Notes under the pieces: generated by a model
What the model was told of the DNA's origin: nothing
Database searches by the model: none
Seen by the model: the letters and a program-made list of their open reading frames with translations, nothing else
In this document: piece by piece, positions 47,774 to 59,460 of the stretch
Numbering within the stretch: position 1 is the first letter of the stretch
How the letters are laid out: each line of letters begins with the position of its first letter
Source of the DNA: Caenorhabditis remanei
Lineage: Eukaryota; Nematoda; Chromadorea; Rhabditida; Rhabditidae
Assembly: GCF_010183535.1 (NCBI RefSeq)
Contig: NC_071333.1
Coordinates: forward strand, 10,910,587-10,974,586
DNA: 64,000 bases
Direction of reading: 5' to 3'
Made by a program: the position numbers and the translations under genes

Positions 47774-50700
47774 AAGTTCGATTTGATTGATAATGCAGTG
47801 GTTTTCTGGTGAATTGTGCACACAGAGACTGTATGCATTACCCGATTATTCAAGTAGCATAATCCAAGATACTCAAGATGATTAAATTCATTGACACTGG
47901 AATTTTCTCAATGAAGTAATGGAAAGTTACAAACTGACAAATAAGGAATGTCTCTATTTTGTCTTTCATTGTCAACTGATTTGATACGTCGTCGTATTCA
48001 ATTTGCCCTAATTGATCAATACTCGAGTTGAGACCCATTTGACAAGGACGGAGATTAGAACCGTTTCATGAGCAGAACTGTATGATAAGTCAGATGAATG
48101 TAGAAAACGAATAGCGTTCTCTAATTATCACTCGTCAAGTTTTGATTTCATCTTTGTTTCCACACATCTCTCAGTACCCCCTATAGTGATCATCACTTGT
48201 CTTTTCGTTTTTCACCCCCTCGTCAGGTATGCTGATGTGTAAAGTGTCTTAACACACATGGTGAAAAGAAAAAGAAAAAAGTAAGAGGCAAAAATTGAGT
48301 ATTTCGGAGAGATGCAAAGTAACTGAAGACCTGATCGAAGGTCGGTAAATTCTACTGAATATCGAATTTATCATTCGAAATGATTGCGGTGAGGTCATTT
48401 ACTCTATCACTCGACTGCATAATCCCTATTGGGGGCCCTCTCGTTTATTGGTTAAACGCATTACCGTAGTCAACAACTCGAGCAATTCGTTCTCTAGTTG
48501 TAGTTAAAATCAAACAAAACTAGTCTAATTGATTTTGTTACCTGTGACTCATTGTTAATTTTTGTTTGAGCATTAACGTCCTAATGGTAGTCGATTTCAA
48601 TTTCTTATTGAAAATCCATTTGAAATATGTGTTAGAAATTCATGTTGTTTTTTCAAAGAAAAATGCGCAGCTGTTGCTGTCTCAGCAATGCTTTTGGGAT
48701 ACATAAGATGATGAGGACAACTGCTCAAGAAGAGTTAGAACAAATAGAAAAACTCCTTTTAAAAGATTCCATGTTTTCAACATCTGGGTTTTATATAAAA
48801 TATCAATAATTGAAACAAATTTGAACACCAAAATGAATTACTGGAATCTGCTACAAATATATTCAAAAAACTTGCAGTTACGAAATGTTCAAAAAAGGAA
48901 TTGCTTAGAAATGATTCAACATTTAGAATCAAGATGTTTGTTCTTCCATTACTATTCATTAGACAGGAATTGTCGGCAGATGGTTCACGCTCCCATGACT
49001 TGAAATGATTTTTATTTGAAACTGTGTTCTAACGATACAGAATATGGAGCAATTTGAAGTTGAATATTTTTACTTGGACTACCGTATCAGTCCTATGTTT
49101 TTGGCTCGCCTATCCCTAACTGCAAATGTTGACTTGAAAAGATCGGGGTTGAAAACGGTGGTTCGTTTACATATAGGCAAGTGAGCAAGTCAAAAAGACG
49201 AAGAAAAGTCTCAATAAACACAGAAATTATACGCAACGAGTTGAGAGCATTTGGTGAGAGAAGACGGGAACTTTTGAGATACTCAGAAACGGCAAGGCTC
49301 AGGGGTCGCTTGCGCGGTAGATAGTCTTTTCAATTCTCAGAGAGTGGAAGATGAAGAAAAAAGTAAGAACATGCTGCACAGTAACCTCAGTTAGGTGGCT
49401 CGTGGCTGACTTGACTCAACTCTTACGTGACGCCTCTATTTGCATACTCGGCTGGTGGTTGGCAAATTGTGCAACTGTTTGGGAGAAAAATTGAGAAAAT
49501 GAGAAAACGACTCTTGCCATCGAAATTCATTGAGTCACGTCTTTGTTAGAAGTCTGAATAGAAAATACAAATGGGAAGTTTTCAGCCACACTGAGGGAAA
49601 TTTGACTGTAGAACTGGAATTGAGGACTAACTTGCATTTTGCTTAACAAGATTTTGAAATTCTAAATCGAAGAAATATGTGTTCCTACCTAATCGGCGGC
49701 TTCTTCAAAAAAATAGATTGCAAACAACTAATGTCTGCTTTCGAAAATATGCCTGTCAAGTGGACGATGAAAAATATTTGGAATGTAGGTAAATAGTATA
49801 GCCTCTATGCGAGATTCAAAATTACTGGGTTAATATTTTTAATTGTTTTAGCGTTTTAACTGTGAAAAATATGTTAACTCTAATTTCAAAATTTGTGACT
49901 ATAAGAACAAAACACATTTTATCACTGATTATAAAGAAGTATGGTGATTCAAGATCATCAACGCAGCAACACAGGCTATGCCGGTTACTGTAGATTTGTA
50001 CTGAATTAAAAATTCATTGAAATAATTTAACAAATACGTCAGTGAGTATTTCGAATAGAAAAAGCAATATAGATATACCTTAGTTACAGTAATGTCTGAT
50101 TTTTTAATCTTGTGACTCGACTTGTGCCTCAATAAGAGAAAAATCATCGAGATTATTGACATAGGTCGGCGGAAATAAAGGCGTAAGGTTGAGAGAGGAA
50201 ATTATGCATTTTCTCGGTAATGACAAGTTAAAAGCACACTGTGCGGGTAGACAGTTCAACCTCGCGCGCTCTTCCCGTGAGCACCTATTTTTTCTGTCTC
50301 TCGCAACAATCCACTATTCTATTCATTCAAATGTTTACTATTCCAATATTCTACCGTCTCTTATTTCGTTTTGTTGATTCACTGAATTTTTCTTTCTCTC
50401 GCTGATTGCGAAAAAAAAACCTCGAGCCACCAATACGAGAGTAAAGTAAAGGGTCATAAGGAAAATATTCGAAAAACAACAATTTTGAATCCAGTTCTAG
50501 CTGCCGTAATATTACAAATGAATTCTCCAAATATGTGACTCTCTCCGATAATTGGCCTATGAGTCTGTTTGTACAGTAAAAAATAGCAAAAAGCATAGAT
50601 TGAGCAGCATTTGAATAGAAGCCATGTGTGCAAATTCGAAAAAGGCAGCACTAATTTTGCCGTTGTCTTTGTTATAAGCAGGGCTGTTTTGTGGAATGAA

Positions 50701-52866
50701 ATGACTAGAACTTTACATAGTTGTACACACAACATGGTGGAAAATGAGGAAAATTGAGGATATGTGATGAAAACTATAAATATTTAGATTTCAGTAAACA
50801 AATAGGAAGATTCCAACATGCCTAATTTCTGAAAAAGATGTTGATTGATGTTCGTAATGCAAAACTATGATAGTTTCAACATTACTATTAATATTACATG
50901 ATGAAAGAAACAAAAACTCGCGACAATAATTATTTTTGACTGGTAAGGAATCTGTCGAAAATAGAAGTGATAATTAAGTATCATCTAGTTCTTCGGAATA
51001 ATGTGAATTGACCTTCGTGGCGGAGAAAAATCGAATCAAATCTTGATACTGTTTAAAGTGTGAATATAGGCAACGAAGATACTTTCAATAAAATTTAGGC
51101 TACTTCATTACGGAAACAAACATCATCTTAGGACAAACACGGTAATAGTACCAAATGAAGTCAAAACAACGTAAAAAAATTATGATAAACAAGTAAAGGC
51201 ATAATGATCAGATCAACTAAACAGTACCTAATTACTCCGGACTGATCACCGTAGAACAAAAAAATTTGGTTTAATCAGTCAGTTCTGCCATTTCATTTAA
51301 TCACGACCCGTACGGTGTACACACACAACCTCCCCGTAATCGAACGTAAGAAAAAAGAGTGAAAGCCTAGTAGAGAGAACATGTTTCAACTTTTGATTGC
51401 CCCTCACCTCTCACCCACCAATGTCAAGTGGGATCCTAGAACAAAAAATGATTTTTTCAGCAAGAGTGAACGTTGTCAGGTGTGTGGTTGAAGAGACATT
51501 TGAAACATGAAGATGAATAACGGAGAACAAAGAGTCGGACGGAGGTTTCGTGGAGTTTTCTTCTTCTTCTTCCCGTCCTATTCTAATATTAGTCATCACA
51601 AACAATAACTTTGTATTACTTTTTAGCGGGCGGCTTTGATTTCATTTGTTTATCAAGTACACAGTAGTTCCTTGTTTGAAAATCGAAACCATATCATATC
51701 GATGATACTACTGGATAAGATTAAATTTTAATTGATTCTAACTAACTAAAATTCGAATACATCTAGATCATGTGCTCTGGTTGAGAACTATCATCTTATT
51801 TGAAGACACTAATCAATCAAAGTCCTAAATACAATATTCTGATCAATTGTGTCAACTGTGTCAACTCATAGTCACTATCGAATCAAAAATGGAATATACA
51901 AAAACAGGTGAGAAATGATGAAGATGATGAGAAGTGGAATGGTAAATGAAATGTAAGGCAAAGTTTTGATAGCATCGAAAATTAAAAGAGACAGTAGTGA
52001 ATGAGACATAGTATATGGGTCCACACATACGAACAACATTTAGAAAACTGGTTGACAATTTGCATGTGCACTTCTAGATGCCTTCTTCACCTCTTTTCTT
52101 GCCCCCTACCTTGTATGGCAACCTCTTCACAACTTTTGACGTATTCTTCGTTGCAATGTGTTCTGTTCTACAGGTCGCTTTCTATGTCAATTTATCAATC
52201 AGTCGCTCTCAAATGCCGCGCGATTCTGATGCTGATTTTGCCTAACCAAATTTGATGTGTGGAGATGAAAAAAAGAGTTGATCAGACGATAAGAACTAAT
52301 CGTTTCCTCTAACTTCTAATCACCCACGATGAATTCCTATCACAAAGTAAAAACAGAAATCGTGTTTTTCTTCGGCGTAAAAGTACCGATGAAAATGAGA
52401 AGAGTAAACATCCAAGTGCCGACTCAGTTGCAGCTGTCAGTGCTTTTCAACATGATTTTCATAGACAATCAAAAACGAAATGAGAGGTCAAATCATAGGG
52501 CGGTTTTGCGAAATTGCTGATACAACACAACGCCTCAGTCTAAAGAAGGTGACCAACTTAATGAGATGAAAATCAGTCACATCGTCATGCAAAATAAAAT
52601 GAAAAAATGCTATCTCTCCGTTTTCCGACAGATAGAAACGGTTTATTTGGTTTAGTCTCGGGATCTATTGTACTGTCCCGGTTAATGAAAATATTTCGCG
52701 TAGGATGCACTTTTATATTATATGAAGGTTATGACAGTCGAGTTAAAACTAAACTACGTTGAACTAAAACTAAGTTGACAGATGAAACAATCATTCTTAT
52801 ATATAAAACGCATGTGGAGTCTGTCCATCTGTCCCAATGTCCGCAAATTTTGAGAAATGAGAAAGA

Positions 52867-52942
52867 AAGGCGGCCGGACCCAAAACCGAACTTGCGCTCT
52901 TTGGGCAGCGACCACCGCCTTGGACCACTCGGCCATGAGGGC
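52867..52942 (-). pseudogene. tRNA-derived element (tRNA-Leu/Ser-like 5' half)
   Basis: Read on the minus strand, GCCCTCATGGCCGAGTGGTC followed by CAAGGCGG is the acceptor 5' strand and D-arm of a class II (Leu/Ser) tRNA, with a perfect pol III A box (TGGCCGAGTGG). Further on, AGTTCGGTTTT resembles a degenerate B box. There is no proper anticodon arm and no 3' acceptor strand matching GCCCTCA, so it is not a working tRNA. Instead the 3' part can fold as AAGGCGG...CCGCCTT (52915-52921 with 52867-52873) enclosing CCCAAA...TTTGGG. It is either a tRNA pseudogene or the head of a tRNA-derived SINE. Confidence 0.55.
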
Positions 52943-52978
52943 ACGTTTGAGAGAAGGTGGCCACGTGAATGAGGAGAG

Positions 52979-53020
52979 ACCAGCCTGATGAAGCGCCGAA
53001 GGCGCAGCAGCCAGGCTGGT
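52979..53020. repeat. 42-bp two-part hairpin
   Basis: Outer arms ACCAGCCTG (52979-52987) and CAGGCTGGT (53012-53020) are perfectly complementary; inside them GCGCC-GAA-GGCGC (52993-53005) is a second perfect stem. It starts 37 bp from the tRNA-like element. Confidence 0.75.
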
Positions 53021-53219
53021 AACTTATAAAAATGTTGGTAGATCGATACGATAGGAAAGTTTATGTAGAAATAGTCGGAATACGGTAACTTATTAGAATC
53101 GATGAGAAAATAGAGAATCTCAATTTATTGATGTATCTTCATTGTCTGTTGATCTTCAAAAAAAAAACCTCAATTTTTGATTTTAATTTCAGATTTATAG
53201 AACACAAATACAGCACGTG

Positions 53220-53241
53220 ATTTCAACGAGCTCGTTGAAAT
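53220..53241. repeat. Perfect 22-bp palindrome
   Basis: The half-site is ATTTCAACGAG and the second half is its exact reverse complement, with no spacer. It is isolated in AT-rich non-coding DNA. Confidence 0.85.
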
Positions 53242-54505
53242 ATAAACTTTTTAGTACTTTTTATAAACGTATAAATTCGAAGCTCAGAATATATTTCAGA
53301 ACGTTGAAATGTCATATGAAATTATGAGAAAAAATTCAGGAACATTGTTTCCTGTTTCTGTCATATAGTACCCGACATTGAGGTAATTGTAACTTCACGC
53401 GTGTCTTCCCACTCCATTTTTAAAGTGATGCCTTCCTATGCCATATTATCGGTTCCCGTTTTCAAAATATGTGTCCATAGGACAAGAGTGGTGGCGTTGA
53501 ATTGAGTAGAAGGAGGACACGTCGGACATTGTCTTTTTTAGATAGTCACTCGCTTCTTTCTCGACAGCGTCTCTCTATGGGGTCTACCGTTTTACAGTGA
53601 ATATGCAAGCGTGAATGACCTTGAATTTACTCCATTTTTTTTGCCGCAAGTTTCGCACTTTTCGGCGATTCTCGCTCGCCTGTGAATCTTGTCGTTTCAT
53701 TCTTTTAGAGTACATTACCGACAGTCGAAAGGAATTAATTACAAAACGCCTATTTCTTTATTGCCTGTGGGAAAAGAAGAGAAACAGAGATACAAGGCTT
53801 TGTTTGGTTACAGTCACAAAAAAAACAGACCAGGCCGCAAATGTGGTTGAAAAAAATTGGGAAAGGTAGAAGGGACGAATAAAAATAAATGACAGGGATC
53901 TGATCATAGAAGTGCGACGAGAGAGAAAACAAGTGGGAAATTTATGTAAAAGTATAAGAATGCCATTCTCGAGAGGGTCAAATTAAGCATAGTTCGAAAC
54001 TGGTCACTGTGAAACAAAACGAGATTTTCAGTGTTTTTCTTTCTTTTATTCTATTATGATATAAAGAATGGTTGCATTTGAAGTATCGATTTCAAAAAAG
54101 AGATGGTCCACTTACTAAATGTTCAGGGTACTAACATAAGTTATGCTGTTTTGGAAAACTTTTCAAAAACAATATCATTATTCACTAATTAGCATGAGTA
54201 ACATAAAACACAGATCTTACTGTAACTTTTAACAACATACGTCTAAAAAAATTTTATTCCAAAAGTTATATTTTTTTAACTCCCAAAATATTTAAGGATC
54301 AATACTCTCAACTCAAAAAAACTTTTCCAAATGAGGCAAAATTTACTGTGTAGTTGTGAATAAGTGTGAAATTGAAGTGTACATGGTTGGCAAGGAGAAT
54401 ATGCCATCATGAATGAACAGGTTATGCCATCTTGAGACGACGAGACTGGCGACTGAAAGGCCATAAGGTTTAGACAATACAGTTCACTTTTGAAAGGTGG
54501 TTAGG

Positions 54506-54511
54506 TTTATT
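54506..54511 (-). terminator. Probable polyadenylation signal of lim-4
   Basis: TTTATT on the plus strand (AATAAA on the minus strand) lies about 385 bases beyond the lim-4 stop; the UTR between shows no coding features. Confidence 0.4.
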
Positions 54512-54893
54512 CAAACTAAGCAACGAGTAATTGAATCGAGTGTGTTATAAAACATGTAAGAAAAGCGAATTATGGAAGAAAAATGGTATTGGAGAATGAA
54601 ATAGGTACTTGAATTGAACAAAGTAAATGACATTAGGATGCACTTTGAATATGTTCATGGTATCAAGTTGAGAGATCTTGGTACGGAAAGGTGAAGACAT
54701 GGAGATTTGAATCAATGAGGAAGAGAGGTGAATCTTGAAAAAACCAGAAATAAATTATCAAAAAAACATTCTATATGATTGAAGATGCTAGTTGATTATG
54801 ATGAAAGCAAGCGTAGTTTCCATTGGAATACAACTGCAAGTTAGCCGAAAAAGCAATGATATTGTTGATGAGAGTTGAGTGTTCAAGGCGAGT

Positions 54894-57763
54894 TTATTCA
54901 TATTGTAGAGAAGATAAAATGACGACTGATTCAGGAATTGCATCTTCCACACTGCAATTGATTATTTTAAGTTTCAAATAATAAACATTATTGTAAATAC
55001 CTAGTTGTGACTGATGTCGGATACATCATTTCACTACTGCTATCCGATTTTTGTCCAGGACTCAAAGGACCAACAGAAGATCTCTGGCTATCTTCATTAT
55101 CTCCTTCAGACTTCTGATGCCACTTTTTCTGGCGAGCTCGGGAATTCTGGAACATAAAATGTATGATAAGATTCCTAAATGAAGTTTAATACCTGAAACC
55201 AAACTTGAGTGACCCTCTTGCTCAAACCAGTCATCGTAGCAATTTTCTCCAAATCCGCTCCATCTGGATTACTATCTCGGTTGAAGTATGTCTGAACCAA
55301 TTTCATTTGTACTTTATCTGAGATATACATCACATACCTGCAAGACAGACAACTGATCATCAGCAAAAGTTGTTCTCACTCTTTTCGTTTTGGCCTTTTG
55401 ACTAGACACCCCGCTATCTCCTTCAACTAGTTCCAAGAAGTGTTGCTTACAAAGTAGATTTCCCTCTTGAAGTGCATACTCTTCCCCGGTACTCAATTGT
55501 CTACAAAAATAAGGGGATTAATCCACGAAACTTTTTTGTTGATTTCAAATCACCTTTTACATTGGTTACATGCAAAACACGCAAGATGATATACATAGTT
55601 TCTCGCTCTTCTCACCCAATCCGTCGACTGGATCAGACGTTCGCACGAAGCACACTTGGGACCGAATTCTCTGCAACTGGAAGCGGTTGTTGTGACATGT
55701 GTTCTTAAAAATAGGGAGTCTGAAGGACAGATAAGTGGCTAAATCTACAGTATATACGACACCGCGCAACATGTCGTCGGCTCTTCTTTTTTTTGACTCG
55801 CGCGGATAAACCATCTGTCACCGGAAGAAATGTGCGGGGGTCTATCAAACAACCACTTGAATTTGTATGACGATAGGGAAATCAAAAGTCAATTGTTCTT
55901 TGCTTTTTGGCGGTAACACTATCTACAGTTTCCTGCTGAGACGAAGAGTCGCAAAAAAGCCTGTAGGCCAGAACAGACTATTTTGTATCAGAGTTGTATT
56001 CATATGTTCAGAAATGCCCTTTTGAGTTTTTTTGTTGCTTCTGACAAGAAAGAAAAGTTCTCCTTTTCTCATGAGATATGGGAAATTCAACTCGTTTTTT
56101 GTCTCTCTAAAAGACAATTCGGTCAGCATCCTTCCGATTTTCTTTTCTTTTCTTTTTGCTTCTGAACACGAATAGACACACAACATCCACGTTTGCTTAA
56201 ACGGATTCGCGCAGATTTATTTGGTTTAGGATGTGTGGAGCACAAAGCATATAAAGAATAACTTAGTTAACGCGCCCGTGTTTCATCATGAACTATCGAT
56301 TCTTTCTCTCTTTTGAAATATCCAACATCAGAGTTTTGGATTTTCTTCAACCAAGCAAACTTATGAATAAACCAAGTTTTCAAAACCGAAACTGGCACTG
56401 ATTCAATTTAACCGGTTTGGCAGTGAAACCCAGGAAAGAGGAAAGAGGAGCAAGAAATATAACCATATAACCGCCTCAAACCAAATCAGATAATATAAGG
56501 GTGGGTAAGACCAACGAGCGAGACTACTGTAGATTACATAATTGGAGCAGGTTGGAGGGACTAGCTGACAGCTGCCTAGAAAAACACACGTTCGCGCGCA
56601 ACTGTGCAACCTCATTAACCACTTCCTTACACATGTTATTTTAGGATTTATTGTGCAATAATACGGTTATCCCTCATAGTGGTATGGCTTTCAGGTTTTT
56701 GGTGGAGATCCTAATCTGTCTCGAAAATTTTGAAAATGAATGGTACTGATGGCACATTTCTGGTTTCTGAGTTTTATTTTGTAATTTTACTCAAAGCGAT
56801 GACTAATCATTTAACGCAGCGTGGGTCTTGTTCTCTTGGGAACAGCTAATTATTAATCAACTAACCTAAAATAGCATGTTTTACAGTAGAACTTCATGTC
56901 TTTGTAAAAGCATTTGCTGGAGAGCGGGTTTTCGCATGTCGTACATTGAAAACAATTCTCATGCCAATGTCTGAAACTAGTTTTGTTTTTTATTGTGGTT
57001 ATATGAGTAATTTTTACCTTCCATCCACACTCAGGAAGAATTTGTCTTGGATTTGCTGTTGACATTGTGTACAGATGACGATCACATTTTCATGCTGCAA
57101 CTACCGTAGTATTATCAATGGGGTATTGGGATTGTATACAATTAGTATCTATTCAGAGGCGCTTCCGGTGAGCAAGATTCTGAGTTGGCTTTACATTCGA
57201 GAAAATGCGTGGTCTTTTCATAGAATTTTAGCAATGACTATCGGTTACAAGAAATATGAGTAAAATTTTCAAAAATTATTTAAATGACATTATATCTGTA
57301 ATCTTACTGTAAAACTGTAAAACTTAGTTCTCCGAAAGTCGCATACAGATTTCGATATATTCTAAGATCACATAAACATGTTTTCATGTTGTCTTGCTAC
57401 TTAATTATTAGATGAAAATAATTTGAGAGGATTATCTGAATCATCGAGTTAAGTAAAACTTCAGTAAAACAAAAATTTCAAAAATAAACTCACTTTCATT
57501 GCAATGTTCTCATCTGTATTGAATGCATAGTCAGTTGGAACTTCTGATGCTAACCGCAATATACTGGATACGTACATCGAAGAATCATCAGATGGGGAGA
57601 ATTCACGGTTCCCAGATCTTTCGATCGGTAACGTTGAACAATCAGATCCATAGTCAGAAGTTGAAAGTGAAGCACTCGACAAATAGTCACCGATGAAAGG
57701 GAACGTGAGTGAATGTTCCGACGGCGCCGTCGTCGGTGGTGCCTGAGCATGATGAACCTCCAT
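54894..57763 (-). CDS. lim-4: LIM-homeodomain transcription factor
   Basis: Eight coding exons: 57763-57494, 57094-57018, 56970-56866, 55670-55554, 55500-55338, 55291-55193, 55146-55001 and 54951-54894, giving 344 residues. LIM domain 1 (about 96-151) has [13 protein letters not shown] and FYCKTCYF zinc ligands. LIM domain 2 (about 155-213) has [16 protein letters not shown] and LCKQH. The homeodomain (about 225-284) reads [20 protein letters not shown] ... [17 protein letters not shown], the LHX6/8 class. The intron within the homeodomain was taken as 55292-55337 (46 nt), because the earlier AG would insert residues that break the homeodomain. C. elegans lim-4 specifies AWB olfactory and other head neurons (known biology). 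The C-terminal tail is short and Ser-rich. It lies upstream of ceh-18 in the same orientation. Confidence 0.93.
55671..56865 (-). other. Intron of lim-4 between the two LIM domains
   Basis: 1.2 kb, AT-rich. A T-rich and GA-rich mixture around 56100-56160; no exon or RNA gene is recognised. Confidence 0.6.
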
Positions 57764-59460
57764 GGTGCAACTTGTGACAGCTGCTTCTTAACGAACCGCT
57801 GGAAACGAACGATAACAAGACAACAAGGAGCACTAACGAGTAGAGGAGCACCACCGCACGGCTTCTTCAAATTCTGTTGTTCTGTGAAGAAAGGCTCTAC
57901 TGGAAGCTCTTCTGACTCCGCCCCCTGATGCTTTCTATTGGGTGGCTGGACGGATTTGGTGAACTACAGCTCGTGTGGAATTCTCCGGAACAGGAAAGGG
58001 AAACAAGACTTCCGTGCCCTAAAAAATATATTATCACAGTCAGAGAGTTGATAACAAAATTATCTAAAACTTGGTCAATATTAATCACAAAAAAATAATT
58101 ATGATAAAACAAACAACTCAATTATAATATTCATTTTATAAATAAAACACAGTTAATGAAAATTCAAAATGAACCTATATTAGAACACAGAATTTTTAGT
58201 TTAAAAGTGTAAAAGCACTTTAACAGACGTCTGAGAAAACTTTTTCAATCAGCAAAAAAAAGAATAGAACGGGTCTATCGGGACAAAAAAGGTGTTCTTT
58301 TGATCAAGTTCACCTCTATCGACAGAAAAAGGTCTGTAATCTGTACTTTTTCCTGCATTGAATGAAAGTTCAGTACAAAAAGTTGATTGTAAGTGATATC
58401 TTTAGGTTATTGTCAATTTGAAAACGGTTAATGATTTGTTCGAAAACTAGGAGAACAATTTTAATAAAAGATGTAGCTCTGTAAAAATTGTGTTAAAAAA
58501 TTGATCATAAACACCAAATTGAAGAAAGTAAGCGAATAGTATTACTTATAAATTAGCCAGATCACCTAAATTACCACACTGATAGAAAAATTGTCCTGCT
58601 TGACAATTTCAAATATAAAGCAAGCAATTATGAAATATAAAATCTGAAATTTACGTAAACAAGAATATCTCGATGATAAAAAAATGGACCATGATAATAG
58701 TACACATGAATTCTGAAAAAATCTTTAACGATTTTCAAATTATACCTCAGAAGCAATACAAGTCAATAAAATCCTTGGATTTCGGGATCTTAAGTAGTTT
58801 GCTTGTTGCTGAGGTCTGGTAAGGACTAGTCACATGCTAATGAGCATCAATTCATGCCTTACAATCTGCCGTTTCCCGTCTTTTTGGAATACCGCAAAGA
58901 ATGAGTTGAATGAATAGTTGGTGATACCGGAAAAAATGTACAATAACCAAAACAATTTTCTCCTTCTGCTACTCCGGATACAAATGTAACAAGACTTATC
59001 GGATTAATGTGAATTGGTTTGTTTGGGAGGGGACCATGGCTCTCAAAAAAGACACCAGACGGTTGCACACCTACACACACCATTTGGCGCATTCCACTCG
59101 ACACGTGCGCAGAAAATTAGGAATGTTGAGTAATCCAGCAAGGAATTGGAAGAGTTTTCTGTATTTATTTAATTGGTCGAAAATACATATCTGAAAATTT
59201 TTAATGGCGACGATTTCGAATATTGTAAGATTTTGTTTTTTGTTGGAAGCTTTCAGAATAGGACCAGATTCGTAGCCAAGCTTGTCTTATAAATCTTGAT
59301 GAATTCAAAGTCAGTAACTTTTTTAAATTTCAGTAATCTTGCAGAAATTGAAGCCAAAGAACTTTTTTCTAAACAAATTTCACCACATTCATCGTTTTCT
59401 CTTTTCACACTGCATATTGTATTCCGACTTCTTCATTGAAAACTTAGTCATAAGTTAAAC
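57764..59460. promoter_or_regulatory. Upstream region of lim-4
   Basis: The first 250 bp next to the lim-4 start are GC-richer than the surroundings and include GGGGGCGGAG on the minus strand (around 57920), as expected of a core promoter. Farther up the DNA is AT-rich. The minus-strand open frame at 58859-59104 has no splice or family support. Confidence 0.45.

Larger units (their letters stand above)
45506..54505. promoter_or_regulatory. 9-kb gene-poor region upstream of ceh-18 and downstream of lim-4
   Basis: No protein gene can be supported. Elements seen: a (GA)10 tract at 46049-46069, a POU-octamer-like ATATGCATAT palindrome at 47211-47220 in a GC-richer block (47160-47300), a triplicated 11-bp GATA-containing repeat (47741-47773), a tRNA-derived element (52867-52942), a strong hairpin (52979-53020) and a 22-bp palindrome (53220-53241). 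The part nearest 45.5 kb is the likely ceh-18 promoter. The open frames (e.g. 46734-47168 minus) are low-complexity. Confidence 0.45.

Noticed and set aside
55292..55337. Using the first AG (in TATCTCAG, about 55325) as acceptor in lim-4
   Set aside because: It leaves a 13-nt intron and breaks the frame. The AG just before ACA-TAC-TTC restores the homeodomain sequence exactly.
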